In this document: one piece after another, positions 11,901 to 23,717 of the stretch | Position numbering within the stretch: the stretch's first letter is position 1 | Layout: each line of letters starts with the position of its first letter | From: Geotrypetes seraphini | Taxonomy: Eukaryota; Chordata; Amphibia; Gymnophiona; Dermophiidae | NCBI RefSeq assembly: GCF_902459505.1 | Contig: NC_047096.1 | Location: 2,232,001 to 2,296,000, forward strand | Length of the DNA stretch: 64,000 nt | Direction: 5' to 3' | Translations under genes and position numbers: made by a program | Notes under the pieces: model-generated | Seen by the model: the letters and a program-made list of their open reading frames with translations, nothing else | Database searches by the model: none | Told to the model about the DNA's origin: nothing

Positions 11901-12560
11901 GGCCGATTCTGGAACAGCGATCGATGTTCCAAGTTTGCAAGCAAATGATTTGCACAGAGGTTCGCTGTAATCCTGTCTGATCGGTCTCTGTGAGAGCAAC
12001 TTTGACACATGCGCAGAGCCAGTTTGGCGAAGCCCCAAAGCAGCCTCCTGCCACTCAGCTGATGGAGCTTTTTTTCTTTTTAATGGCACGGCTATTGTAC
12101 TTGTGTTACACTTGCACAATATCTGCCCCATTACAAAAAACCCCCAAAACGTGAGCCGCCCCACCTGACAACCACCGGAATAAAAAAATCGGCAGGAGGG
12201 ATGCCCACTCCCTTTTACCACCATGAACCCCCTCGCACTGATCACTCCCCCTCCACCTAGCAAGGACCCCTGAACTGACTCCTCCCCTTCCCCACTTTCC
12301 CAAAAATTATCAGGAGGGATGCCCACTCCCTCCTGCTGCTGCGAAACCCTCTGCACTGATGACCTCCCTGCAAAGACCCCCCAGGAGAGGAGCTTTAGGC
12401 ATCTGAGCCAATCAGAGCCTTAGGCTCCTCCTTCTGTATCCCAGGATACAGAGGGAGGAACCTAAGGCCTTGATTGGCTTGACATCTGTGATCATAGAAA
12501 AAAACCAGGCAGTTCTGTCAATAATACAGTCGGGGTTTCCAGGTCGCTAATACCAATCCG
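11900..12560. repeat. Unclassified GC-rich repeat-like block
   Basis: GGCAGGAGGGATGCCCACTC (12191) recurs as TCAGGAGGGATGCCCACTCC (12310). An inverted pair, GAGCCTTAGGCTCCTCC and GAGGAACCTAAGGCC, lies at 12415 and 12455. Phrases such as AGCAAATGATTTG also occur at 38668, so part of this may share ancestry with the block at 38270-38765. No family named. Confidence 0.35.
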
Positions 12561-12839
12561 ATTCTGGCACGCAAGGTTAGGCCATTGATCGGATAGCTGA
12601 CTTTAACATTAATGATCTAATTTGCATGCCAGAATTGGAGAATGTACGACTGCATGGAAAACCACTCAGGAAGCCATTTTTGTGCATAGGTTCAGCAAAT
12701 TCGATTGGTTTAGCAACAATAGTTAGACAATCAGAGACTTTAGTGCATCTATCTCTTGGAATAGCCGCTGTCCGAGCCAAGATGCTGGGCTTAATGGACC
12801 TCTGGTCCTACCCACCATGACATTAGCCCACACCTGGAG

Positions 12840-14640
12840 AGGAGTGATGAAGCCATGGTAAGGGACTTGTTGGTCTTTCTCCACATGTTGGATTATGTCA
12901 TTCCCATTTTTTGTTCAACGGATCAGAAAGGCCACCATTTGGTTTTAACATCATCTGCTATAGATGTTTTATTTCCAACTATTTGTCTATCAGATGGGAT
13001 GTACCCTTTAGTTGAATCATTTTATGCATAGATTTCATTTAAATTGTCAGCAGAGGAAAACTGTTGACTGCTTACCAGCTGATCGAGTTTATGCAAATAA
13101 TCCCTTAGATGGAGGTACTTTTTGGGCACGCTGCGATTCCAACTCTTGTTCGGTCCCTTCTACGATTTTTATTCCTATCGGGAGGCTTTATGATATAGCC
13201 CCAAAGCGATTACGTATGAAATTCCCACACAAGTCAGACAAATAGTTTGATGGGGAACTTCTTGCTTTGAAGCGTTCTGTGAGACTATTGGAGTGTGTCT
13301 GGCATAAACACGAGCAGGATGATGTTCAGAAGCATTGGAGAGACACGATGCATGAGCTGAAGGAGAAACACAATGATTCCTTGTTGATGAAACTATGTGG
13401 TATGGTATGGACTTATTATTCGGCCCAATGTAATAGATTCTGAGCAATTATTTAAGCTGGTTTCCAATTTGACTGATGTGATTAGTTGTACGCGGTTGTC
13501 TCAGGAAAAGTCCTCCATCTCCTCATTCCTTGACACTTTATTTTAGTTCTGAGGTGCGGAATTTGAGAACTTCATGTGTTAACAGAGTGTAGGGACAATT
13601 TACTGGTGAAAACAGAGAATTCCTGTCCAGACAATATGACTTGGAATTATTTTAGGAACCCGGATTGGTTGTTATTTAAGGAGCTCTTTACTAAGTATGT
13701 GAATTCTTACTGTCTCTTAGATTCTTGTTCATTTGCATTAATGTGGATAGCTTTGCTGAAATTTCAAACAGATCTTTTCGAGTGGGTTTCCATAATGTTG
13801 GAACAAGGGAACTTTCCTGTAAAGAAGGGTCATATTATAGTAACCCCAATTATTAAAAATCATAAAGATGAAGTTACGAGGGTCTTATTTTGATCAGACC
13901 ATCAGAAGAGAAAGATCATTGGAGAAGTACCTCATGTTTGGGAAGATCGAAGAAACCAGGCAAAGAGGGCGACCTGCAATCGGACGGCTGGACAAGTTGA
14001 AACCAACCATAGCGATGATACTGGAGGACCTTTCGGGACTAGCACAAACCCGATTTCTTTTTCAGATCTGTAATTCATCTAGTCGCTAGGAATCAAACAT
14101 GAGTTGATGACACCTAACTAACAAAGAATCTACTACTCAGGTATCCAACTTTAGGCCTATAGATTGAATTCAATACTTTGTAAAGCTGTTAGGATTGATT
14201 CATTTCCAATTGTTAGATTATCTGGAGCAATACGACCTTTTACATGATTGTCAATCAGGCTTTAGAGCTTTCTACAGTACAGAGATAGTATTGGCATCTC
14301 TCTTGGATTACATACATGGCTTATTTAGCAGAGGACTAGGGGTTTTGGTCTTGCAACTTGACTTAAGTAGTGCATTTGATCTTGACATACTCCTTTTTTT
14401 ATTTAGACTTCTTTGGATTTTCTAGAAATGTTATTCATGAAGTTATCAGGTGAAATCTGGAGAGCTCTTGTCCTGTATGTGGAGTTCCCCAGGGTTCGCC
14501 TCTCCCTCCACTGCTAATCAACATCTACTTGTCCTCTTCAGGTGTAAGATTGACTAAATAGGGTATTAAGCATTATAGCTATGCCGATGATGTAACTATC
14601 GTGCTTTCAGTCTCTGTCTTCTTCTGAGTCTTCTGGATTT
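12840..14640 (+). mobile_element. L2-like LINE, fragmented ORF2 with a nested insertion
   Basis: Pieces in order: KGHHLVLTSS-type endonuclease end (about 12930), RLLECVWHKHEQDDVQKHW (13280-13345), DLFEWVSIMLEQGNFPVKKG (13775-13830) and VTPII (13840). After the insertion come DLLHDCQSGFRAFYSTEIVL (14235-14295) and VLQLDLSSAFD (14349-14381), the L2 reverse-transcriptase finger and palm. Many frame breaks. A foreign segment interrupts it at about 13863-14140. Confidence 0.7.
13863..14140 (+). mobile_element. Nested RTE-like LINE C-terminal fragment
   Basis: The frame 13868-14089 gives RRERSLEKYLMFGKIEETR, then GRPAIGRLDKL. It resembles the LEK-LMLGK-EG-R-RGRP-RWLD motif found near the C-terminus of RTE-type and related LINEs. 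It sits inside the L2-like copy, whose homology resumes after about 14150. Family assignment is from memory of that motif. Confidence 0.4.
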
Positions 14641-14644
14641 TCAA

Positions 14645-15112
14645 TCATTTATTCAATTTTCTAGATTGTTCCAGTTTCCCTGTCTGTCCAGTCTGTCTAA
14701 TGTACCTGAGGCAATGGGGGGATTGACTTGGCCAGGGTTACAAGGAGCAGCGGGGGTTTGAACCCACAACCTCAGGGTTTTAACCATTCCAACACTCTAG
14801 AAATCAAAATGTAGCAAAAGTGAGCCAAGTCTAGGACAATCCAGCCATTGTGACATCACTGATGAGGTTGGCTCTTATTGGTGGAATGAGGCATTGTGAT
14901 GTCACAATACCAGCTCTGCTTATCAGAGGCGGACACTTTTCACACTATTCATTCCCAAGGGAGCTCAGAACGGTTTAGATGAATTTATTCAGGCACTCAA
15001 GCCTTTTTCCCTGTCTCTATCTATTAGGGGGATTAAGTGACTTGGCCAGGGTCACAAGGAGTAGTGGGGGTTTGAACCCACATCCTCGGGGTGCTACACC
15101 CAGGTCCTAGCC
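14645..15112 (-). repeat. SINE - palindromic module - SINE compound
   Basis: Two tRNA-derived SINE copies (14645-14800 and about 14960-15112, both minus) flank a 150-bp piece. That piece contains TGTGACATCACTGATGAGGT and ends AATGAGGCATTGTGATGTCA, an imperfect palindrome. The same three-part order recurs at 18670-19225, suggesting the compound moved or duplicated as a unit. Confidence 0.7.
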
Positions 15113-15419
15113 ACATGCTCCATTTCCTGCTGAGCATCAGGGCAGCTTTGGACACACAGGGGCAACCAGTGCCAAGGAGCCCCTCCCCCGTCCCCCAATT
15201 GGGAAGGGAAAAGGCTCTGTAAAGGAAACTGAAAGCCTCTGTGGCCAATCCCAAGATATCCATCGCTCCCAGTGTGTATGTGAGTGGGGAAGGGGGGGGG
15301 GGGGTCCCATGGGTTGCCATGGGAACCTGAACAAAAGCCTTTTTCTTCTGCTGCTCCTCCCCCTTCCCCTTGGACCAGGAATTGTTTTTCTTCTCCTTCC
15401 TTTGTTAATTCCCTGCAAG

Positions 15420-15930
15420 AGGAAGGAGCGGCCTGGTGTTGCCTGGCCTTTAGCGCTGCCTGCAATGGGGAACCCCCCTCAGGTACCCCCCGAGCCAGGC
15501 AGGAGCTTTGCGCGTCTAAGTGCTCTGAAAATGAGCCCCAGCTAGACCCTGATGGGTCGGTACCGGCTCGGAGAGCCGCTGCCTCTCGCCCCGTGCGGTC
15601 AGAGCCGGAACTGAGCGGCGCAGAGGGTGGGGGAGGAGCGGGATCGGGAGGGGGAGGGGGAGGGGAGCCCAGAGCGTACGGGCGCCGCATCGCAAGCAGC
15701 AGCAGCAGCAACGAGCCCGATGCCGGGAGGCGAGAGCGGAGCGGGGGCCGGGGAGCAGCAGCGGTGAGTGGCCGGGGGAGGAGAGCAGGACCCTCCCGGC
15801 CTTTGCACTTGCAGAGCGTTTGGGCAACTTTTGCGAGCCTCAGCTCAGCCTGTTGCAAAACGTGGCTCGGGGGCTGCTGGAGGTGAAAGTCCCTTTGTGC
15901 CTGCTGGGATCGTGCCCTCCTCCTCTCACA
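15420..15930 (+). promoter_or_regulatory. SOX13: CpG-rich promoter region of SOX13
   Basis: This is the only GC- and CpG-dense stretch of its size outside repeats. It holds G-rich runs that look like Sp/KLF sites (15626-15665) and several CAG repeats (15700-15712, 15752-15762). It sits about 13 kb upstream of the first coding exon and contains a good splice donor, as expected for the promoter and non-coding first exon of a SoxD gene. No TATA box is apparent. The exact transcription start cannot be read from the sequence. Confidence 0.6.
15440..15763 (+). other. SOX13: Probable non-coding exon 1 of SOX13 (5' UTR)
   Basis: A strong splice donor, GCG|GTGAGT, lies at 15763/15764 inside the CpG-rich block. 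The first coding exon has a 3' splice site only one base before its ATG, so at least one upstream 5' UTR exon is required, and this is the best candidate. The 5' boundary given is arbitrary. Intron 1 would be about 13 kb. Alternative first exons inside intron 1 cannot be excluded. Confidence 0.5.
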
Positions 15931-15969
15931 ATGAACAGTAGGGGGTGCTGTGGGGCAGGAGTGGCATCT

Positions 15970-16040
15970 AGGCCGGGGGCCGCAATCCATTCGGGGGTTC
16001 AGGAGATCTATGTGCAGGCACTGGGGAAATGCTGAAAACC
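15970..16040. mobile_element. hAT MITE relic in intron 1
   Basis: GGGCCGCAATCCATTCGGGG, AGGAGATCTATGTGCAGGCA and GGGGAAATGCTGAAAACCCG follow the order of the MITE at 23360-23553, with a large internal loss. Target duplications not recognisable. Confidence 0.45.
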
Positions 16041-16349
16041 CGGCTGGAGGGACTTTTCCTGGAGCTCGAATTTGCATTGAATTATTCTGGCATCTCTTTC
16101 AGATACACTTGGTGCTGTTTTCGTACACTGTGAGGCCTAAAAGTGCCTAAAATCTTTTGAGTCAAGAAGAGGAGAACAAGACTCTTTGGAGGGAGTATCT
16201 CATGGAGAAGCAGCTGGTTACAGATGTGGATGAGGCGGTTCTCTCCAGGAGCCAGCGGTGAGTCCTCAATGTGCATCTGGAAGGCTTCTTGTTCTTTATA
16301 GCTGGCAAGTGGATTTTCTTTGTTGCTCCCACAATAGCAACAGAAATAA

Positions 16350-17160
16350 CAACAGAAGAGTTGCCGTATTGGAATAGACCAAATGTCTATCGAGACTAAT
16401 ATCCTGTTTCCAACCGTGGCCAACTCAGGTCACAAGTACCTGGCAAGATCCCAAGGAGAAAAACAGATTTTATGCTGCTTATCCTAGGAATAAGCAGTGC
16501 ATTTCCCCAAGTCCATCAATAAATTCTAGGAAATGATCCAAACCTTTTTTTTAAACCCTGCTAAGCTAACTGATTTCACCACATTTCTCCAGTGAAAAAT
16601 TCCAAGTTTAATTTACATGCTGAGTGAAGAAATATTTTCTCTGATTTGTTTTAAATCTAGTACTTAGTAGCTTGATCCCATGCCCCCCTAGTCCTAGTAG
16701 TTTTGGAAAGAGTAAACACGTGATTCACATCTACCCTTTCCACTCCACTCACTGTTTTATAGACCTCTATCATATGAAACCTGAGCCATCTCTTCTCCAA
16801 GCTGAAGAGCCCAGGTCGCTTTAGCCTTTCCTCATAGAGAAGTCATCCCATCCCTTTCATTATTTTCGTCGCCCTTCTCTGTACCTTTTCTAATTCCGCT
16901 ATATCTTTTTTGAGATAAGGTGACCAGAATGATGTGGCCTTACCATACAATACAAGGGCATTATATTATTTTCATATTTGTTTTCCATTCCTTTCCTGAT
17001 AATTCCTAACATTCTATGTGCTTTCATAGTTGCCTCCACCGCACATATCCTCAACAATGACATCCAGATCCTTTTCCTGGGTTGTGATTCCTAACGTGGA
17101 ACCCTGCAACACGTAGCTATAGTTTGGGTTCCTCCCCCATGCCTCACTTTCCACTTGGCT
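16350..17160 (-). mobile_element. CR1 LINE 3' UTR and end of ORF2
   Basis: Minus-oriented. From the 3' end: CTGTTTCCAACCGTGGCCAA, the AGCAGTGCATTTCCCCAAGT region, then the degenerate ORF2 C-terminus as far as the GGGTTCCTCCCCCATGCCTC segment. Many indels, so no long open frame. It parallels 52480-53640. Confidence 0.85.
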
Positions 17161-18655
17161 CTGAGTTATGGGCATCTCAGAGGGTTGCCCCCCCCTCCCA
17201 CATTCTCACAGGGCATCAGCAGCAACATAAAAGCAGCTGGATCTGTGTTTTCATGTGCCCAGGAGCAAAGAGACTGCTTTTAAATTCAGACACAGGATTT
17301 TAGCCCTGTGGAAAGAACCTGACAGATTGGACTGCTCTGCACCAAGTTTCAGCTCTGCAGGAGTAGCAGAGAACTTCTGATGAAGGAGTGGAGATAGGAA
17401 CGCTTGATCAAAGATTGGGTTTAGGGTGGGGGTTGCATTTCTTCTTTTCAATAAAAGTGCTGAGAGAGTGGAATTTTTATGAAAAAAAAAAGAAAGAACC
17501 AGAGATTGGGTTTTGAGATATCCTGCTGCTACTGAGTTTAGGTGGGTTTCCGGAAGGGGAGAGAAAAAGACAGCTCTGAAGAGTCGTTCTTGTAGCGTAG
17601 GCATGGAGAGAAGGGAGATGGTTAATGATCCTGACTGAGACTCTTGCGTTGGCTTATTTTGCAGGTAATGCGCTCTTGGTTGCCATTGGCCTTGAATGAA
17701 TAAATGTTCAAAAGTGCAATTCATTGGGTGGCAGAGTGAAGCAAGCAATGGAGATTGGTGGCAGGGTATGAGAGAGTGCCCGAGAGAGCCTGTAGTCAGG
17801 ACGGTGTGGCATACTGAGGGCACTGTGTTCCTTGTGCTGGGCTCTTTCCGGCTGGCTCCTAAGGCATGAAAGGCCTCTTGTATGTAAGAACTGCATTTGA
17901 CCTGGGTGGGTTACTTAGTGGTCACCGAAAGACTGATGACGGGAAGAACAGCAGACATGTTTGGGACGAGGTGATGCCTCTTAATGGCTCTGAGTCTTGG
18001 GGTGTTGATGGCACGGTTTGATTGCTTGTGGCTTATGTGTCAGGATTGCTGGACCCCTGATAGGTCTGGTTTCTTTGTTGTCTTAATGTGTTTGCTCATT
18101 CTCTGAGCAGAAAATCAATGTTCAAACACAAAAAGAGAGCGACGGGGAGGGGTGTCTGTTCCGGTCATTCAGGTATCTTTTAACTCTGACTGTCCTTTTT
18201 TGCCTTCCTTGGAAAAGTGAGATATTGTATTCTTACAATGTATAATATGAATGATTTTGTTTGGAAGCTGAAACTTACTTTCAGATCGGGTAGGAATTCC
18301 CACCCGCTGGTTTTCAGGATTTTCATAATGAAAGTGTGCCTCCAGGAGAGAGCTGGGTAATCTGCAGGAGTCTCCCAGGACATCACACTTCCTGCTCCAG
18401 TTTCCCATTTAAAACTATTTTGCAGTGCAGTTCAGGTGTTTTGTGATCATGTCTTCAGTGTGGGACAACTTCATCCATTAGTGCTGTCTGGTGGAGCTGG
18501 TTGAGTCGGTGAACCGGACCATCAGAGCTCCTGACTCATAAAAAATAATTTTTTACTGTCGGTCTTGCAGTGTTTTCTGGTTGCCATTTTGTGCCCAGCT
18601 ACACAAGGGTTCCTGGCCCCCGACTTTCAGGACTGCAGCTTTGCCCAGTTTAAGA
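17161..18655. other. Intron 1 sequence, nothing recognised
   Basis: A 190-codon minus frame at 17251-17823 has no domain or codon-use support. No splice-flanked exon seen. Confidence 0.4.
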
Positions 18656-18669
18656 CGATGGCTTGCTTT

Positions 18670-19225
18670 ATTTATTTCAGCATTTATATACCATTTATAA
18701 TTTGTGGGCTCACGCTCATGTACCTGGGGCAATGGGGAATTAAGTGATCATAAGGAGCAGCCTGGATTTGAACCCACAACCTCAGAGTGTTGAGGTGGTA
18801 GCTTTAACCACTGCGCCACTCTAGAAATTGAAATGTAGCAAAAGTGAGCCAATTATAGGACAATCCAGCCATTGTGACATCACTGATGATGTGGGCTCTT
18901 ATTGGTGGAAGGAGGCATTGTGACATCATAGTATCAACTCTGGTTATCAGAGGATTAAACTTTTCACACTATTTATTTATTCATTCAATTTTCTATACCG
19001 TTGTTTCAAGTTTCAAGTTTATTAGGTTTTTATATACCGCCTATCAAGGTTATCTAAGCGGTTTTACAATCAGGTACTCAAGCATTTTCCCTGTCTGTCC
19101 CGGTGGGCTCACAATCTATCTAATGTACCTGGGGCAATGGGGGGATTAAGTGACTTGCCCAGAGTCACAAGGCGCAGCGTGGGTTTGAACCCACAATCTC
19201 AGGGTACTGAGGCTATAGCTATAGC
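18670..19225 (-). repeat. Second SINE - module - SINE compound
   Basis: SINE copy 18670-18832, the palindromic module 18833-18960 (TGTGACATCACTGATGATGT, then GGAGGCATTGTGACATCATA), then a longer SINE at about 18985-19225 that keeps the L2-like 3' end GTTTTTATATACCGCCTATC. Same order and orientation as 14645-15112. Confidence 0.75.
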
Positions 19226-19502
19226 TTTGGAGACACAGGTCCGTCCCATCTTGCATGACATCTTACAGATATGCTATTTCCATTTTTTAAAAAATTTATT
19301 TATACTCCTTTCCAGTTTATAATACATTGGAAAAGGAGCAAGAAGAGATCAGAGCTGTTGATTTAATCCTGAGCCTCCCCCTCCAGGCCAATCCCTTATA
19401 TTTTGCCAAAGGCTAGGGTGAAGAATCATGTTTTTAAGCAGTCACCGTTTTGTTCTATCCTTAAGTGAGGAGGGAGTACATTTCTATCTAATGGTGAAAA
19501 AA

Positions 19503-19912
19503 ATGAAAAGTAGAGCATTGGTGGAATGAGGCATTATGACATCACAATCTCAGCTCTAGAATGTTGCTACTTGTGATTTTAAAGGGTTTGAGGCTTGTGC
19601 AGATGAGGACGGAGCTTAGGCATTGGTGGAATGAGGCATTATGACATCACAAGCTGAGCTCTAGAATGTTGCTACTTATGATTTTAAAGGGTTTGAGGCT
19701 TGTGCAGATGAGGGCGGAGCTTAGGCATTGGTGGAATGAGGCATTATGACATCACAAGCTGAGCTCTAGAATGTTGCTACTTGTGATTTTAAAGGGTTTG
19801 AGGCTTGTGCAGATGAGGACGGAGCTTGCAGGAATGGGGCAGGGGGACGGGGAAAATGAGTTCCCACGGGGACAGGGAAAAATTTTTCCCTGTGTCATTC
19901 TCTAATTAAAAG
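19503..19912. mobile_element. hAT MITE with an amplified 105-bp interior
   Basis: The element is 19511-19904 between ATGAAAAG and ATTAAAAG (8-bp duplication, one mismatch). The right end (TGTCATTCTCTA) is normal. The left end keeps only TAGAG before running into the interior. Inside, three copies of a 105-bp unit start at 19515, 19620 and 19725 (GCATTGGTGGAATGAGGCAT). It belongs to the family of 9112-9445. Confidence 0.85.
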
Positions 19913-20920
19913 GCAGAACATGACCAGTGGGAAGAGGAAATTAGCTGGTTGGTGTGGGCTGAGCAGATTGGAGGGGGCCACAGGAATGCCATGTGTGTCA
20001 AAGATGGAAAGTATATGCTGAAGGTAACTGGGAACCAGTGAAGGTTCTTCAAGGCAAGGGTGATATATGGTAGATCTTCCCTGGTACAGTCACTTTCTGT
20101 TCAAGTTGCAGCTTATGAATGGTGGTCTGGCTAAATCTGTGTTTTAATCAGCTTATTCAGAATTAGCTCAAGGACTAACATTTTCAAATCTTGTGGGGAT
20201 AAAATAAGGTATAATCGGATTTAAGAACTGCTGAAATTTGAGGTTCATGTCTTGCTCCCCAGAATGGTTAAACACACGTGCCGTGGAATTACGGTAGTTT
20301 GCTCTTTGATGTGGGGATAAATACTGGGAAGGGGGGAGGGGATCTGATAGAATCCAGATGGCACAGCCACAGGGGCCATTGCTTCAAAGCCTAGCTTCGA
20401 AAGGGTGAGGTCTGGCCTCTTTAGTCCATGTGTCCGCTAAGCCCTAGACTCTGGATCGTGGCTACAAGAACTCCAGAAGAAGAAGAAGCTGACGGTAGCA
20501 AGAGATCCACTCTTAAGACCATGAACTTCGTCCCTAGCTCAGTAGGATTAGGCGATGGTGTTTGCTGACTGCTTCAGCCCTGGTTTTACACCTGAGTTTG
20601 TTCATTCGGCAGAGGAGAAGGGGCTTCCGTGGCGTGTCCTGGCCGTTCCTGTGGACAGAGCGCATTGGGGTTTATCCCCAATAAATATGACACTTGCAGA
20701 TTTACAATTTTCAGAAACACTTTGGAAGTTTAGAGAAGATTAGAAGCGAGGTGGAAGTTTGCTGGTGAAAATGAATTTAGAGATGGGCGTTTTAAAAATG
20801 ATAGCATGCTTCCAATAAGAGGAAAAATCCCAGTCAATAGACTATTGTTGATAATAAGGAAAAGAGCCCTTTGATTGTTTTGATTATCACTGGGGGAAGG
20901 TTATTGATTGTCGGCATTCA
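19913..20920. other. Intron 1 sequence, nothing recognised
   Basis: No repeat family or exon that I can name. Confidence 0.4.
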
Positions 20921-20924
20921 CTAT

Positions 20925-21215
20925 GCAGGTAAACTGGGAAAATCCCTTCTCTTCAAAATCACAGGACTTTGGAACGACCTCACCATCCCGCTGAGGAACC
21001 TTGGCTCCCTCCAATTATTTCGCAAACAACTGAAAACTTGGCTTTTCACCAAATTGTAATTCTATCCTCCCCCCTTTTTCTTCCCTTCTACATATAAGTT
21101 CATGTAAACTTTTCCTTCTCTACCTATATTTTTAAGTTCTTGTAAACCGTGTCATATTCATATTCGTGGAGATGATGCGGTATATAAACTTAAGGTTTAG
21201 ATTAGATTAGATTAA
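20925..21215 (+). mobile_element. L2-like LINE 3' end with GATTA tail
   Basis: It encodes ITGLWNDLTIPLRNLGSLQL then FRKQLKTWLF, the C-terminal LW-N-LP-R motif of L2 ORF2. A 3' UTR follows with GTAAACCGTGTCATATTC and GCGGTATATAAACTTAAGG, and a (GATTA)n tail at 21199-21216. Truncated at its 5' end. Confidence 0.8.
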
Positions 21216-21239
21216 ATTAGAAAGGGCTTTGGACAGTAG

Positions 21240-21780
21240 GATTTGCTGGCAGAAATGCTGGTCCGTACTGCCCCGTCACCGGACCACCATCCCCTTCATC
21301 GCCCCGTCCCTGCAGCATCCACCCTTAACTTTCGCCACCTCACTGCCCTTCAGCGGCCTGAGAGTCTCCCTCCCTCCCCCTTACCTTTGTGGCGCATTAG
21401 TAAAGAAACTTACTGAAGCTGACGGAGACTGCCTGCCTGTGCCTGCAGTTGCGTGCGTGTGGACGGAAGCTTCTTTGACGCAACTGGAAGTTGCATCAGA
21501 GGCGAAGCTTCCGCCCACACACACGCAACTGCAGACAAGCAGGCTTCACCGGCTTCAGTAAGTTTCTTTGCTAAAGTGTGGGAAGGTAAGGGGGAGGGAG
21601 GGAGATAGATTTGGCCGTAGGGAGGGAGGGAGGGGGCTGTGCGCAATCGATGACCACGCGCCTTTCCTCCCTTAACTGTGGAGACAAGGCCATTCACCGC
21701 TTCATGGGGTGTTGGATGGCCTTGTCCCCTTGCCCGCAGTGAGCACTTTTTCCCCCGTACCATTTTTGCTCGATAAAATA
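21240..21780. repeat. Fold-back GC-rich element
   Basis: Two arms pair: AAGAAACTTACTGAAGC (21403-21419) with its complement GCTTCAGTAAGTTTCTT, and the flanking CCCCTTACCTTTGTGGCGCA with TGTGGGAAGGTAAGGGGG. Together they form a near-complete hairpin over about 21365-21605. The core around CAACTGGAAGTTGC is like the hairpin cores of the hAT elements here. Outer ends and target duplication not found. Confidence 0.6.
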
Positions 21781-23350
21781 TGGATTTTGAACGTGTTCTT
21801 AAAAAACTAATAGAAAGAATTTTTGGGTTTTAAGATCCAGATATTCCCAGATGGTTCTCGAAGACATCAGTTTTTGCTCTTGAAACCAGGAGTCACTCTT
21901 ATTGGAGGAGCCTTGCAAAGGTAGAGGGAGAGATCATTCTTTGAACCTTCTCACCTAACTGCTTTTCTAGCCGTGAAATGCCTTGAAGGAGTACGAAATT
22001 TGAGCTTTTACAATGTTGATATTCTCTGGGAACCAGGCGTCAGATGATGTATTTTGCCTTTTTATTTTCTACGTAGTCTAGTAATTCCTTAATAATCCTG
22101 CTCTTATGTAATCTTGAATCTAAAATGGTGGACTTGAGAATTTTTTTTCTTTGATATGTACTGGAGTATATCGATCTTTTCTGTACGATATTTTTTGCTT
22201 GATAAGATGGATGAAATTTGAAAAATAAATAAATGCTGAATATTAGCACTTAAGTGGGCAAATGCCAGTTTTGGGATAGGCACTGACAGGACAACTGGTT
22301 CCCCCAAGCAAGTGATGGCTCATTTCTGGATCGTTAAATCACCTTAATTTTTATGCCCAGAATCCCTTTCCTAGAATATACCACTCGCTCACCTCACCGC
22401 CCCCTTTCCTCTTTTCTCATTCGGTAGCCATGTTATTGTGTACGTGGTTATGGGTCTATCTCACAGGTCTTTGAGCCTCTGGAAATCTTCCATTCTAGTC
22501 TGGACTGCTTTGAACCCACACATCCTCTGCCCTTCTCACCTTCGTCCCTAGGGGTAGTGAGATGGAAAAGACCACGAGACTTTGTATTGCTGGACATGTC
22601 TGCGGCTTGTTGCAGTGGGTCAGATATGAGGATTATTGGAGGAATATCCAGCACATTTTCCCTGAACAGTGTGGAAGGATATGAAATAATGGAAGCTGTT
22701 CAGGGTTTGAAATGCCCCCTTTTCTCTATCCAGTATAAGATTTAGTAATAAAAAATAAATAGGGGGGAAGGGGAGAGAGACATTTGATAGTTGAGCTGAG
22801 AGGGGTAATCAACCTAGGAATACCTAGTTTTCTGTCTGGAGAGAGTTGGCTAAACTATGAGCAGACTAGACAATTGCCTATGGTGGCAGCTTCTTATGGT
22901 GTGTGTGTGTTAATGAGCAGCTGTAATTACACAAAACAATAGATCAGTGGTTGTGGGCAGCAGAGGGTGCTGGTTCATTGGGCTGGCAGTTAGGCTATCT
23001 TCCAGGAGGTGGTGCTAAGTGGCCAGAACAGGGCCTGTCTGACTTAGAGGAGTGGAACTCGGGCAGGGAACAGTATATTTGTTCCAGTGGAATCGATTCA
23101 GGGAGGTCCCCTGAGTGAGAGAGGATCCTGAAGGAGAGAGATCTTCGCTAGCCATGGCTGCATTGAAGCCCTGGGGAGGACTGGAGTGAGAAAGTTAGCT
23201 GAGAACCCATGCAGGAAAACACTAAAGGGGTGAGCTTCTCCAAGACCTTTGTAAACTGAATCTGCATGTTTAAAGATGACTGTCCGGTGTTTGGGGTGTG
23301 GCAGCTGAGCTGAAGCCAGTTGAGACTTGTTGGAGAAAAGGGGTTTCTTT
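21781..23350. other. Intron 1 sequence, nothing recognised
   Basis: No exon or named repeat seen. Non-coding conservation cannot be judged without alignment. Confidence 0.4.
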
Positions 23351-23351
23351 C

Positions 23352-23561
23352 TTCTAAATCAGGGGTGTCCAATGTCGGTCCTCGAGGGCCGCAATCCAGT
23401 CGGGTTTTCTGGATTTCCCCAATGAATATTCATGAGATCTATTAGCATACAATGAAAGCAGTGCATGCAAATAGACCTCATGTATATTCATTGGGGAAAT
23501 CCTGAAAATCCGACTGGACTGCGGCCCTCGAGGACCGACATTGGACACCCCTGTTCTAAAT
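23352..23561. mobile_element. hAT MITE, 194 bp, perfect 8-bp target duplication
   Basis: The element is 23360-23553, flanked by TTCTAAAT on both sides. It starts CAGGGGTGTCCAATGTCGGT and ends as the inverted complement. Nearly the whole element folds into one hairpin through CCAATGAATATTCATGAGAT and TATATTCATTGG. No coding capacity. Related copies lie at 61922 and, decayed, at 3262, 15970, 23718 and 40405. Confidence 0.92.
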
Positions 23562-23717
23562 GTTCTTCTTTTTGGACTGTTTAACAAGTGAAGTAGGATC
23601 CCGACTTATGGTGCTTTAAACCTGTGAGGAAAAAGAGTTGCACAGAGAAGTGATACAACTACATTTTGCTCCAGCTTGTTTTGGATTGAAATTTCTCCTA
23701 TACATCCGGGACCAGTC

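Noticed and set aside
15094-16077. 327-codon minus frame and 200-codon plus frame over the promoter
   Set aside because: High GC content removes stop codons. The frames cross the CpG-rich promoter, show no conserved domain and overlap a SINE at one end.
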